Positions 1 to 8,491 of a stretch of DNA of 33,960 nt are shown here, in pieces. The DNA lies in assembly GCA_043744175.1 (NCBI GenBank), contig JAYTVD010000018.1, positions 1-33,960 of the forward strand, written 5' to 3'. The DNA comes from JANMEX01 sp043744175. GTDB lineage: Bacteria; Pseudomonadota; Alphaproteobacteria; Rhizobiales; Rhizobiaceae. The notes beneath the pieces were generated by a model. The model searched no databases and was not told the DNA's origin. It saw only the letters and a list, made by a program, of their open reading frames with translations. Every line of letters begins with the position of its first letter. The stretch's first letter is position 1. The position numbers were made by a program, and so were the translations under genes.

Positions 1-197
1 GACCGCCCGTCAAACGGCGGAAGGCTTTTCACGAGTGACTGGGCCAGCGCAAGAACACCGCGTCGGGTGTGTGGCGATGTCACACATTAAATCTTTAGAG
101 GCAGGACCACACACCCGGCTTCCCCAAAGATTTTACAATAGCCAGACCGGCAACGGGGCGTGGCAACGGGAGAGGTTTGCTCTTTTTAAAAGCGGCT
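1..197. other. Non-coding left edge, possible end of a structured RNA
   Basis: No convincing gene lies here. A 5-bp hairpin is formed by positions 3-7 and 16-20. A perfect 11-bp inverted repeat, CGGGTGTGTGG at 64-74 and its complement at 107-117, encloses a 32-nt loop. An 8-nt segment inside that loop (89-96) is complementary to 126-133, so an interlocked, pseudoknot-like fold is possible. There is no T-run directly after the repeat, so a simple intrinsic terminator is unlikely. The first 55 bases remind me of the 3' half of alphaproteobacterial 6S RNA, but the 5' half is outside the window and I cannot check this. Confidence 0.3.
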
Positions 198-1202
198 CTA
201 AACCGTCCGGACAGGCAACACACGATCCGGCGGACGATGGCCGTCCACCATCGTCTTGATATTAATGATGACCTTCTCGCCCATATCAACGCGGGCCTCC
301 ATCGTGGCCGATCCCAAGTGCGGTAGCAGAATGATTTTGCCCTTGTCCGCCAGCTTTAGCAATTTTGGATTGATCGCCGGTTCATGCTCAAAAACGTCGA
401 GCCCAGCACCAGCCAGCTTGCCTTCACCAATCATCTTGATGAGCGCCGCCTCGTCAATAACATCACCGCGCGCTGTGTTCACTATGTAGGTGGACGGTTG
501 CATTAGAGCCAAGCGCCGCGCTGAAATCAGATGGAATGTGCCCGGTGTCGAGGGGCAGTTAATGGAGATTATGTCCATCCGCGCAAGCATTTGGTCGAGG
601 CTTTCCCAATAGGTGGCCTCCAACTCTGCTTCAGTCTTTTCGTCGATACGCTGGCGATTGTGATAATGAATAGAAAGCCCGAATGCTTTGGCGCGCCGTG
701 CAACCGCAGTTCCAACACGGCCCATGCCAACAATGCCGAGGCGCTTGCCACGGATGCGGCGACCGAGCATCCATGTCGGTGACCAGCCACCCCATTTACC
801 CGCCCCCCGTAGCACACTTGCGCCCTCGGTCAGGCGGCGCGGAACGGCTAAGATCAGCGCCATGGTCATATCCGCGGTATCTTCGCTCAAGACATTGGGC
901 GTGTTGGTGACGGTAATGCCCTTCTTAGCAGCGGCCTCCACATCAATATTATCCACACCATTGCCGAAATTAGCGATGAGCTTCAAATTTGGACCAGCGC
1001 CAGCAATCAGTTCCGCGGTAATTTTGTCGGTGACTGTGGGCACGAGAACATCTGCTTCAGCCATCGCAGCGGCAAGCGCGGCATTGTCCATCGGCAGATC
1101 AGTATCGTTTAGCCGCGCATCAAACAGTTCGAACATCCGCGTCTCCACCGGATCCGGCAGTTTGCGGGTGATGATAACGAGCGGCTTTTTCTTCAACGTC
1201 AT
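198..1202 (-). CDS. gyaR: D-isomer 2-hydroxyacid dehydrogenase (glyoxylate/hydroxypyruvate reductase)
   Basis: A 334-residue cytoplasmic NAD(P)H-dependent reductase of the D-2-hydroxyacid dehydrogenase family. It is expected to reduce glyoxylate to glycolate or hydroxypyruvate to D-glycerate. The Rossmann glycine motif GMGRVG is at about 159-164. The catalytic set is visible: Arg245 in NTARG, Glu274 in FEHEP and His295 in LPHLGS. The length is normal for the family. The ATG at 1202 is preceded by a weak AAGAG. It stands alone and diverges from the SH3 gene at 1372. Substrate choice between glyoxylate and hydroxypyruvate cannot be settled from sequence. The glcDEF operon near the right end of the window makes glyoxylate, its likely substrate. 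Confidence 0.9.
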   Translation of the reverse strand: MTLKKKPLVIITRKLPDPVETRMFELFDARLNDTDLPMDNAALAAAMAEADVLVPTVTDKITAELIAGAGPNLKLIANFGNGVDNIDVEAAAKKGITVTNTPNVLSEDTADMTMALILAVPRRLTEGASVLRGAGKWGGWSPTWMLGRRIRGKRLGIVGMGRVGTAVARRAKAFGLSIHYHNRQRIDEKTEAELEATYWESLDQMLARMDIISINCPSTPGTFHLISARRLALMQPSTYIVNTARGDVIDEAALIKMIGEGKLAGAGLDVFEHEPAINPKLLKLADKGKIILLPHLGSATMEARVDMGEKVIINIKTMVDGHRPPDRVLPVRTV

Positions 1203-1371
1203 TTTTTGCTCTTTTTAACGATCTCGTTGAGACCTCTTTAACCAAAACGCGCGAAGCTACAATCGTGTTTCGGTTTTCATTCTCTAGCAAGTAGGAAGCC
1301 CAAACTCAAAAGAAAACACAAGGCTGAAAGTTTCATTAGTCCCGGCCTTTGTAGCGTTACGAGAGATTGCC

Positions 1372-1923
1372 ATGTTCCGAGTTCAGTCCCTGTTGCGCGC
1401 CGGCGTTTGCTGCGCGATTTTAGCCTCTATTTTCAGCGTATCGCCCGCACAAGCTGGCGAGGCCCAAGCGGCTGTTATGGGCCCGAGCGGGCTTCCCTTA
1501 CCGCGCTTTGTCTCACTCAAATCAAATCGCATCAATCTGCGTGTCGGTCCGGGCCGCGATTACGCGGTGCAGTGGCTTTATTTGAAGCCCGGTCTTCCTG
1601 TCGAAATCGTGCAGGAATATGACAATTGGCGCCGCATCCGCGATTCTGAAGGCACCGAAGGCTGGGTGTTGCAGACATTATTGTCTGGCAAGCGCGGTGG
1701 TATTGCCGCCCCATGGGGCAAGGACGTTTCCGCCGACCCGATCTCATTGTTTGATGCCGCCGACGACAAAGCGACGGTGACCGCCCGCCTCGAATCCGGT
1801 GTATTGGGAAAAGTCACAGCCTGCGATGGCGCTTGGTGCAAGTTCGAGACAGACGGACATGACGGCTTTGTGCGCCAGACGGATATCTGGGGCGCTTATC
1901 CCGGCGAAGTGTTCGATAATTAA
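1372..1923 (+). CDS. Secreted protein with two bacterial SH3 domains
   Basis: A 183-residue exported protein. A signal peptide with a hydrophobic core at about 8-25 ends near the AQA at 26-28. The first SH3_3-type domain spans about 46-105 (INLRVGPGRDYAVQW, then a GWV strand near 97-99). A second, more divergent one spans about 122-175 (CDGAWCKFE, GFVRQTD). Cys151 and Cys156 could form a small disulfide. Bacterial SH3 domains usually bind peptidoglycan or cell-wall peptides, so a periplasmic role is inferred; no catalytic domain is present. It diverges from gyaR and converges on irr, with 11 bp between the two stops. In Rhizobiales a similar protein commonly sits between gyaR and irr. Its exact function is unknown. 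Confidence 0.85.
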   Translation: MFRVQSLLRAGVCCAILASIFSVSPAQAGEAQAAVMGPSGLPLPRFVSLKSNRINLRVGPGRDYAVQWLYLKPGLPVEIVQEYDNWRRIRDSEGTEGWVLQTLLSGKRGGIAAPWGKDVSADPISLFDAADDKATVTARLESGVLGKVTACDGAWCKFETDGHDGFVRQTDIWGAYPGEVFDN

Positions 1924-1934
1924 AGGGTAGTTTT

Positions 1935-2357
1935 TTAGGCGTTAGCCTTGCGCCGCAGCCGCACGATCACATCAACATGGGCTATTTCAAAGCCCTCGGG
2001 CGCAACGGGAATGTTACCCACAGTCATCGCACCATCCGGTATATCCATCACTTCATTGTCGCCTTCGACCAAAAAATGATGATGATTTGACACATTGGTA
2101 TCAAACCAGGTCTTCGACCCATCCATTGAGAGCGTGCGAAGCAGTCCAGCCTCTGTAAACTGGTGCAAATTATTGTAAATAGTGGCTAATGAAACAGGAA
2201 TACAGGCAGCGCTGGCTTCGCCTTGCAAGCTTTCGGCGGTAAAATGCCGGTCGCCCTGACGGAAAATCAGATTGGCAAGGTCGCAACGCTGGCGCGTCGG
2301 GCGCAAGCCAACAACACGCAAACGATCTTCTATTGATAGAGGCGTAACACCGCGCAC
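1935..2357 (-). CDS. irr: Iron response regulator Irr (Fur family)
   Basis: A 140-residue Fur-superfamily regulator. In rhizobia and Brucella, Irr is a haem-responsive global regulator that represses haem synthesis and activates iron uptake when iron is scarce. The winged helix covers about 10-75 (GLRPTRQR at 17-24, SLATIYNNLHQFTEAGLL at 56-73). The triple histidine HHH at 92-94, where haem binds in Irr proteins, is present. The N-terminal haem regulatory Cys-Pro motif known from Bradyrhizobium Irr is absent, as in Rhizobium-type Irr. The start is GTG at 2357, chosen because AAGGAA lies 7 nt upstream; no nearby ATG fits. It diverges from fabA across about 220 bp. The paralog Fur/Mur is less likely given the motif set. 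Confidence 0.92.
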   Translation of the reverse strand: MRGVTPLSIEDRLRVVGLRPTRQRCDLANLIFRQGDRHFTAESLQGEASAACIPVSLATIYNNLHQFTEAGLLRTLSMDGSKTWFDTNVSNHHHFLVEGDNEVMDIPDGAMTVGNIPVAPEGFEIAHVDVIVRLRRKANA

Positions 2358-2389
2358 CGCAATTTTCCTTGAGCCACCAAAATTCTGAT

Positions 2390-2405
2390 TAGCATATATA
2401 GGCTA
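2390..2405. promoter_or_regulatory. Operator-like palindrome between irr and fabA
   Basis: TAGCATATATAGGCTA is a 16-bp near-palindrome with one mismatched pair, lying 33 bp upstream of the irr start in an AT-rich stretch that could also serve as a -10 region. A second small palindrome, TGCGA-4 nt-TCGCA, is at 2425-2438, and the heptamer ATGTTGC occurs at 2421-2427 and again at 2438-2444. These could be binding sites for Irr itself or for a fatty-acid regulator. The match to published iron control elements is poor, so identity is open. Confidence 0.3.
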
Positions 2406-2578
2406 GAAGGGAATGATGCAATGTTGCGAAATATCGCATGTTGCTCCCTTCCCTTGGCAAGAATTTCAGACAAAGGCCGTGGAAACAGCTGCAGAACGGT
2501 TTTACAGCCGGATTGTCTGTGTTAGTGGACGTGGAAGCGATTACCTTATGTAAGCATTTTCAGGGGCAAGACAGAAGA

Positions 2579-3103
2579 ATGGCAACGCAAAAATCGAGCT
2601 ACGACTACGAAGAGCTACTGACGTGTGGACGTGGCGAAATGTTCGGCCCCGGCAATGCACAACTTCCCGCTCCCCCCATGCTTATGTTTGACCGCATTAC
2701 AGACGTATCCGAAACCGGTGGCGCGTTCGATAAGGGCTATATCCGTGCTGAATTCGATGTGAAGCCAGATGCGTGGTTCTTCCCTTGCCATTTCATTGGC
2801 AATCCAATTATGCCGGGCTGCCTTGGCCTTGATGCAATGTGGCAATTGACCGGGTTTTACCTTGGCTGGTTGGGCGAGCCCGGCTACGGCATGGCGCTTT
2901 CCACCGGCGAAGTGAAGTTCAAAGGCATGGTCACACCAAAGACAAAGTTGGTCGAATATGGTATCGACTTCAAGCGGGTGATGCGCGGACGTTTGGTGCT
3001 CGGCATTGCCGATGGCTGGGTAAAAGCCGATGGCGAGCAGATCTACACCGCATCTGATTTGAAAGTTGGACTGTCGAAAGTCAGTTCCGCTACAGCCTCA
3101 TAA
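2579..3103 (+). CDS. fabA: 3-hydroxydecanoyl-ACP dehydratase/isomerase FabA
   Basis: A 174-residue bifunctional enzyme that dehydrates 3-hydroxydecanoyl-ACP and isomerises trans-2- to cis-3-decenoyl-ACP, the branch point of anaerobic unsaturated fatty acid synthesis. The active-site His71 (PCHFIGNP) and Asp85 (GCLGLDAMWQ) are both present. The length agrees with E. coli FabA (about 172). The frame stays open upstream to 2438, but homology begins at MATQKSSYDYEE, so the ATG at 2579 is taken as the start; AGAAGA is a weak ribosome site. It is followed 28 bp later by fabB and then fabI. The isomerising FabA/FabB pair is standard in Rhizobiales. Confidence 0.96.
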   Translation: MATQKSSYDYEELLTCGRGEMFGPGNAQLPAPPMLMFDRITDVSETGGAFDKGYIRAEFDVKPDAWFFPCHFIGNPIMPGCLGLDAMWQLTGFYLGWLGEPGYGMALSTGEVKFKGMVTPKTKLVEYGIDFKRVMRGRLVLGIADGWVKADGEQIYTASDLKVGLSKVSSATAS

Positions 3104-3131
3104 GTTAGAGACTGACTGAAAGGAATATACC

Positions 3132-4349
3132 ATGAGACGCGTTGTGGTAACTGGTATGGGCATCGTTTCCTCTATAGGCAACGATATTGCTGAGGTTCTG
3201 GCCTCGCTTCAGCAGGGCAAGTCCGGCATTTCACGGGCAGAAGACCATGTCCGGCTCGGGTTCCGTTGTCAGGTTCAGGGTGCGCCTACGCTTGATCCAG
3301 AGACTCTGGTTGACCGTCGCGCCATGCGTTTCCATGGCCGTGGCACAGCTTGGAACCATGTAGCGATGGACCAAGCCATAGCGGACGCCGGTCTTGAGCC
3401 GCACGAAGTTTCTAATGAGCGGACCGGCATCATTATGGGTTCCGGTGGCCCTTCGACCAAGACAATAGTGGAATCGGCAGATATCACCCGTGAAAAAGGT
3501 CCAAAGCGCGTCGGCCCGTTTGCCGTGCCAAAAGCGATGTCCTCCACGGCTTCCGCCACTCTGGCTACCAATTTCAAAATTAAGGGTGTGAATTATTCAA
3601 TTTCCTCTGCCTGTGCGACCTCCAATCATTGCATCGGCAATGCCTATGAGATGATTCAGTGGGGCAAGCAGGACCGTGTTTTTGCTGGCGGCTGTGAAGA
3701 TTTGGACTGGACGCTTTCAGTGTTGTTTGACGCCATGGGCGCGATGTCATCGGACTTTAATGACCGCCCAAGTGTTGCCTCCCGTGCGTATGACAAGAAC
3801 CGTGATGGCTTCGTTATCGCTGGTGGTGCTGGCGTTTTGGTGCTTGAAGAACTGGAAATGGCCAAAGCACGCGGCGCGAAGATCTATGGCGAAATCACTG
3901 GCTATGGCGCCACTTCTGACGGCTATGACATGGTTGCCCCATCCGGCGAAGGCGCAGCGCGCTGTATGAAAATGGCGATGGCGACCGTCAAAGGCACTGT
4001 CGGCTATATCAACCCGCATGCGACCTCGACGCCAGTTGGCGACCGTCAAGAAATAGTTGCCATCCGCGAAGTGTTCGGTGCCAATATTCCGCATATTTCG
4101 GCAACAAAGTCGCTTACCGGGCATTCGCTTGGTGCGACTGGCGTGCAGGAAGCGATTTATTCGATGCTGATGATGAACAATAAATTCATCTGTGAAAGCG
4201 CTCATATAGACGAGATTGATCCAGATTTTGCCGATCTACCAATTGTGCGCAAGCGCATCGACAATGCGAAATTAGACACCGTGCTTTCTAACTCATTCGG
4301 GTTTGGCGGGACAAATGCGACGTTGGTTTTCCAGCGTCTTGATAGATAA
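3132..4349 (+). CDS. fabB: Beta-ketoacyl-ACP synthase I FabB
   Basis: A 405-residue condensing enzyme that elongates the cis-unsaturated acyl-ACP made by FabA. The thiolase-fold Cys-His-His triad is complete: Cys161 in SSACATSNH, His296 in NPHATSTPVGD and His331 in SLTGHSLGATG. Length matches FabB/FabF. It is assigned to FabB rather than FabF because of its direct linkage to fabA and its overall sequence feel; biochemical separation from FabF cannot be made from motifs alone. The start at 3132 has AAGGAA 8 nt upstream. It sits 28 bp after fabA and 29 bp before fabI, consistent with one transcript. Confidence 0.95.
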   Translation: MRRVVVTGMGIVSSIGNDIAEVLASLQQGKSGISRAEDHVRLGFRCQVQGAPTLDPETLVDRRAMRFHGRGTAWNHVAMDQAIADAGLEPHEVSNERTGIIMGSGGPSTKTIVESADITREKGPKRVGPFAVPKAMSSTASATLATNFKIKGVNYSISSACATSNHCIGNAYEMIQWGKQDRVFAGGCEDLDWTLSVLFDAMGAMSSDFNDRPSVASRAYDKNRDGFVIAGGAGVLVLEELEMAKARGAKIYGEITGYGATSDGYDMVAPSGEGAARCMKMAMATVKGTVGYINPHATSTPVGDRQEIVAIREVFGANIPHISATKSLTGHSLGATGVQEAIYSMLMMNNKFICESAHIDEIDPDFADLPIVRKRIDNAKLDTVLSNSFGFGGTNATLVFQRLDR

Positions 4350-4378
4350 GTCCTGAAAACGGGAACGGGGAGAGACTG

Positions 4379-5188
4379 ATGGCTGGAATTATGGCTGGCA
4401 AGCGCGGGCTAATTATGGGCGTTGCAAACGACCATTCAATTGCGTGGGGCATTGCGAAGGAATTGGCGGGGCATGGGGCTGAACTGGCCTTTGCCTATCA
4501 GGGCGAGGCCTTTGGCAAGCGTGTTGCACCACTTGCCAAAGAAGTTGGTTCTGACTTTTTGATCCCTTGTGACGTGGAAGATATCGCGTCCGTCGATGCG
4601 ATGTTCGAAGCCATTGAGAAGCGCTGGGGAGGGCTTGATTTTGTTGTCCACGCGATTGGTTTTTCTGACAAGAATGAGCTTAAGGGACGTTATGTCGATA
4701 ACACCACGCGCGATAATTTTACGCGCACAATGGTGATTTCAGCCTATTCGTTCACTGAAGTGGCTCAGCGCGCCGGTCGCCTGATGAAGGCTGGCGGTTC
4801 GTTGCTGACGCTGACTTATGGCGGTTCAACCCGCGTTATGCCCAACTACAATGTGATGGGCGTTGCCAAAGCGGCGCTTGAAGCAATGGTGCGCTATTTG
4901 GCAGCCGACTTCGGTCCGGAAAACATTCGCGTGAACGCGATATCTGCAGGCCCCATTCGTACGCTTGCAGGCGCTGGCATTAGCGATGCACGTGCTATGC
5001 TCAATTATCAGTCCCGCAATGCCCCGTTGCGCCGCACTGTGTCCATCGAAGATGTTGGCCGCTCGGCGCTATATCTCCTGTCGGATTTATCCAGCGGTGT
5101 TACGGGCGAAATCCATTATGTGGATTCCGGCTACAGCAATATGTCCATGCCGACGCTGGATGAGCTCAAGCGCTTTGATTCGCTCTAA
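4379..5188 (+). CDS. fabI: Enoyl-ACP reductase (NADH) FabI
   Basis: A 269-residue short-chain dehydrogenase-like enzyme that reduces trans-2-enoyl-ACP in the last step of each elongation cycle. The FabI nucleotide-binding start GLIMGVANDHSIAWGIA is at about 10-26. The catalytic Tyr157-x6-Lys164 pair lies in NYNVMGVAK, with the second FabI tyrosine at 147 in LTYGG. Residues equivalent to E. coli Gly93 (Gly94 here) and Met159 (Met160 here), which line the triclosan pocket, are conserved, so a triclosan-sensitive type is predicted. GGGGAGAG just upstream supports the ATG at 4379; a second ATG at 4391 is possible. It ends the fabA-fabB-fabI cluster. Confidence 0.95.
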   Translation: MAGIMAGKRGLIMGVANDHSIAWGIAKELAGHGAELAFAYQGEAFGKRVAPLAKEVGSDFLIPCDVEDIASVDAMFEAIEKRWGGLDFVVHAIGFSDKNELKGRYVDNTTRDNFTRTMVISAYSFTEVAQRAGRLMKAGGSLLTLTYGGSTRVMPNYNVMGVAKAALEAMVRYLAADFGPENIRVNAISAGPIRTLAGAGISDARAMLNYQSRNAPLRRTVSIEDVGRSALYLLSDLSSGVTGEIHYVDSGYSNMSMPTLDELKRFDSL

Positions 5189-5312
5189 ATTAGATATTTG
5201 CTAACCATTTTTCCGATTTGTTCTTGGCCCACTGTGCTAGCGGACCGCCAAATAAGGCGCGATTAACACTTGCTGACCATAGTCATCCAAAATCGGGGTG
5301 ATTTTATTGGCA

Positions 5313-6884
5313 ATGTATTCACGAATTAAGAAAAGTCACAGAGCTTTGACTATTGCGGCCAGCGGCTTCGGTGGTGGGATGCTTGGACTCTGGGCATTGA
5401 ACTTGGCTGGAACCCTCACGGCAGTTCAACAAATGCCAATTGCAACAATTGGCGGCATGGTCGCAGGCCTGTCGGCCCTTTGCGCAAGCACAGCATCGGT
5501 GGCATTTTTCTCCGGAATTGATGAGAATGAATCGTTTGTAAAAAAGACAGCGATGATTGATCCACTCACAGACTTGTTCTCCAAGTCAGGACTGATTGAA
5601 CTGGTTGAGAAGCAGCTATCCAGCCCGAAAAATGATAAGCGCAGAGTCTTCCTACTCGACGTTGAAATTGATCGTTTTAAGGATTTCAACGACATTCACG
5701 GGTTCAGCGCTGGCGATGATTTGATCCGGCAGGTTGGCAACCGCATCGAAAAAATGGCGGGCACAATAGGTCAAGTCGGTCGCTTTGGCGGCGGCGAATT
5801 TGGCCTTATACTGGAGACACGCGAAAACTCGGATGAAATTGAAGCGGTTTCTGACCACCTTATCGAAGTACTATCGGGAACCTATATGGTTGGTGGTATT
5901 GTGGCAGCCGTTACGTGCAGCTTGGGTATTGTGGAAATTAAATCTGGCAATACTGTCGCTGAAACGGTGCGCGGTGCACACATGGCGCTCAAGCAAACGC
6001 GGCTTTCTGGTCGCGGTTGCTGGACGGTTTATTCAAACGACATGAGTGTGCGGGAAGACTTCCGCGGCTGGGTCGAAGTTGAAATGCGGGAAGCGCTGAA
6101 ACGCGGCGAATTTAGCCTGCACTACCAGCCGCAATATAATATTCTTGATGGAACGATACGGGGCTTCGAGGCGCTTTTGCGCTGGAAGCATCCACAACGC
6201 GGTTATATTCCGCCATTGGATTTTATCAGCATTGCGGAAGAAAATGGCTTCATAAACATGCTTGGCCGATGGGCAATCTTACAGGCCTGCCGTGACGCTG
6301 CGGAATTTGAAAATGATGTATCCATAGCTGTCAATATCTCACCAGTGCAGTTCCTAAACGGGGATATTGTAAAAATCGTAGCGTCAGCTCTACAAAAAAC
6401 TGGTTTGGCACCGCACCGTTTAGAGCTTGAAGTTACCGAGTCCACATTGATTGAGGACAGGGTACGCGCCGCCGAAGTCTTTAATAAACTAGCAGCCTTG
6501 GGTGTTTCCATTGCCATTGATGATTTTGGCACGGGATATTCAAACCTTGGCTATCTTGCAGACCTGCCGTTCAAAAAGCTAAAAATTGATAAATCTTTTA
6601 TTGATCGTATCGAAAAGGACATGCACATGGCGCAAATAGTTTCGGCTATTATCGCTTTGGCACGCGCACTAGGTGCGACAGCTGTTGCGGAAGGTGTTGA
6701 GACTGAAAACCAGGAAGTTTTGCTGCGCGCTGCGGGGTGCACTGTTATTCAAGGATTCTTGTACGGCAGGCCACAAGCCATTCAACACGCGCGGCTGGTA
6801 CGGGCAATTGCTGTCAAAAACCTCAACCATGACAAACATCCAACGACTTACATGGCTGAGCCGGATATTGCCAAGGTTGCCTAA
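5313..6884 (+). CDS. Membrane GGDEF-EAL protein, probable cyclic-di-GMP phosphodiesterase
   Basis: A 523-residue protein counted from ATG 5313. In-frame TTG 5307 (GGGGTG 6 nt upstream) and GTG 5298 are alternative starts. Two hydrophobic segments near 12-35 and 42-67 anchor it in the inner membrane. The GGDEF domain spans about 80-235, but its signature is GGGEF at 159-163, with a Gly in place of the third-position Asp. The EAL domain spans about 255-495 and keeps its metal and catalytic motifs: EAL 286-288, AVNISPVQF near 339-347, DDFGTGYSN 403-411, LKIDKSF near 423-429, AEGVET 459-464 and QGFLYGRP from 480. The expected activity is hydrolysis of c-di-GMP to pGpG, with the GGDEF part perhaps regulatory. 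The next gene is a paralog of the same layout. Confidence 0.88.
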   Translation: MYSRIKKSHRALTIAASGFGGGMLGLWALNLAGTLTAVQQMPIATIGGMVAGLSALCASTASVAFFSGIDENESFVKKTAMIDPLTDLFSKSGLIELVEKQLSSPKNDKRRVFLLDVEIDRFKDFNDIHGFSAGDDLIRQVGNRIEKMAGTIGQVGRFGGGEFGLILETRENSDEIEAVSDHLIEVLSGTYMVGGIVAAVTCSLGIVEIKSGNTVAETVRGAHMALKQTRLSGRGCWTVYSNDMSVREDFRGWVEVEMREALKRGEFSLHYQPQYNILDGTIRGFEALLRWKHPQRGYIPPLDFISIAEENGFINMLGRWAILQACRDAAEFENDVSIAVNISPVQFLNGDIVKIVASALQKTGLAPHRLELEVTESTLIEDRVRAAEVFNKLAALGVSIAIDDFGTGYSNLGYLADLPFKKLKIDKSFIDRIEKDMHMAQIVSAIIALARALGATAVAEGVETENQEVLLRAAGCTVIQGFLYGRPQAIQHARLVRAIAVKNLNHDKHPTTYMAEPDIAKVA

Positions 6885-6952
6885 AATACAATGCTTTCTT
6901 GAAAACCGCCCTTAATTGTTATTCCTTAGAATAAGTCAGCAGAGGGAAGAAA

Positions 6953-8485
6953 ATGGGCAAGATTACTAAGCTAGGACGCGATAGGCTCTTTAAGACCACA
7001 ACCGTGCTCGCGTCTGCGTTTGGCGGCGCAAGTTTAGGTATTTGGGCATTCGCCATCGGGCTTGGCTCCGAAAACGGTCCTGATGCAATTGCAACTAACA
7101 TTGTGATTGGCGGCCTTTCCGCATTAGCCGCATCGGGCTGTGCGTTGGCTTTTTTCCAAGGGATTGAAGCCCACGCATCCGCCCTTCTCACTGCATCCGC
7201 CATTGATAGCTTAACCGGCATTCCATCCCGTCGGCAGTTTTTGATGGATATCGACCGGGTGGCTTTATCCCGCCAACAAACCGGAAATACGACCTATTTT
7301 ATTGACATCGAATTAGATCGCTTTAAGCAGATTAATGATGCTCTGGGCTACCGCACGGGAGATCGTTTGATTAGCGAGGCCGTTGCCCGCATTCAATCTT
7401 GCCTTCCAGCGAATGCCGTTTTCGGACGCCTTGGTGCCTGCGAGTTTGGCATTGTGGTGGGAGATGAATTTGCAATTCCGGCCTTGGAGATTGTCCTTGA
7501 CGCTCTGGTGGCCAAGGTTAGTGAACCATATCTGATCGACGATCGGCGCGTGATATTGTCTCTTTCAGTAGGTGTTACCGAAATCGCGAAAGACCATCTT
7601 GAGCAGGCGGCGATTCTGCGACGTTCTAATTTGGCGTTGCACCGCTCACGGGCCAAGGGTCGTAATCAATGGACATTGTTCGAGCCCGAGTTTGGACGCG
7701 TGGCCGATCATCGCCGCTGGATTGAGGCAGAGATGCAAGGCGCGCTCGACCGCAAGGATTTCGAGCTGCACTACCAACCCCAACTCGATCTCTCGACCGG
7801 TGTAATTGTTGGTTATGAAGCGCTAGTGCGCTGGCGGCACCCGGAAAAAGGTCTCATCCCGCCTATTGAATTTATCCCAGTTGCGGAAGAAACCGGGCTT
7901 ATTGCACCACTGGGTGACTGGGTTTTGCGCCAAGCTTGCGCCGATGCGCTGCACCTGCCAGAGCATAGTTTTGTGGCTGTCAATTTGTCCCCTGCACAAT
8001 TTTTGCTGAGTGATATGGTGGCGACCGTCAAAAAGGCGTTGCATGACACAGGCCTTCCAGCCAAGCGACTTGAGCTTGAAATCACTGAAAGCCTACTCAT
8101 GGAAGACCGCGAAAAGACCGCGCTCATCCTTCACGAGTTTGCTCGTATGGGCGTTTCAGTGGCAGTAGATGATTTTGGTACAGGCTATTCCAACCTCACA
8201 TATTTGGCTGATTTACCATTCCAAAAGCTAAAAATTGACCGTTCCTTCGTCAATCGGATGGAAAAAGAGGGCAACACCGGCGCGATTATTTCCACCATCG
8301 TTGGGCTGTCTCGTGCGCTTGGTGTGCATACCACGGCTGAGGGTGTGGAGACTGAAGGTCAGGCAACGCTGCTACGCGCCGCGGGCTGCGATGTCGGGCA
8401 AGGCTATTTGTTTGGTCGGCCTGTGCCGATGGCCAAGCGGATTTCAGAATTGAGCGAAGTGACTGTGGCTAACCGCGCTGCGTGA
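6953..8485 (+). CDS. Membrane GGDEF-EAL protein, paralog of the upstream gene
   Basis: A 510-residue protein with the same plan as its upstream neighbour, so the pair arose by tandem duplication. Two N-terminal hydrophobic segments lie at about 16-38 and 48-70, and both proteins share an AS-x-FGG-x-x-LG-x-WA pattern in the first. The GGDEF signature has decayed further to GACEF (161-165), so cyclase activity is unlikely. The EAL domain from about 255 is intact: EAL 289-291, VNLSPAQF, ELEITES, DDFGTGYSN, LKIDRSF, AEGVET and QGYLFGRP. It should be a c-di-GMP phosphodiesterase. AGGGAAGAAA directly precedes the ATG. The gap after the first gene is 68 bp, so co-transcription is possible. No sensor domain apart from the membrane hairpin is visible. 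Confidence 0.88.
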   Translation: MGKITKLGRDRLFKTTTVLASAFGGASLGIWAFAIGLGSENGPDAIATNIVIGGLSALAASGCALAFFQGIEAHASALLTASAIDSLTGIPSRRQFLMDIDRVALSRQQTGNTTYFIDIELDRFKQINDALGYRTGDRLISEAVARIQSCLPANAVFGRLGACEFGIVVGDEFAIPALEIVLDALVAKVSEPYLIDDRRVILSLSVGVTEIAKDHLEQAAILRRSNLALHRSRAKGRNQWTLFEPEFGRVADHRRWIEAEMQGALDRKDFELHYQPQLDLSTGVIVGYEALVRWRHPEKGLIPPIEFIPVAEETGLIAPLGDWVLRQACADALHLPEHSFVAVNLSPAQFLLSDMVATVKKALHDTGLPAKRLELEITESLLMEDREKTALILHEFARMGVSVAVDDFGTGYSNLTYLADLPFQKLKIDRSFVNRMEKEGNTGAIISTIVGLSRALGVHTTAEGVETEGQATLLRAAGCDVGQGYLFGRPVPMAKRISELSEVTVANRAA

Positions 8486-8491
8486 TAACCT

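Noticed and set aside
688..1218. A 176-codon plus-strand frame antisense to gyaR
   Set aside because: Its Ala/Ser/Arg-rich content is a codon-bias shadow of the well-supported dehydrogenase on the other strand.
3747..4205. A 152-codon minus-strand frame within fabB
   Set aside because: FabB is complete with its catalytic triad on the plus strand; the antisense frame shows no family features.
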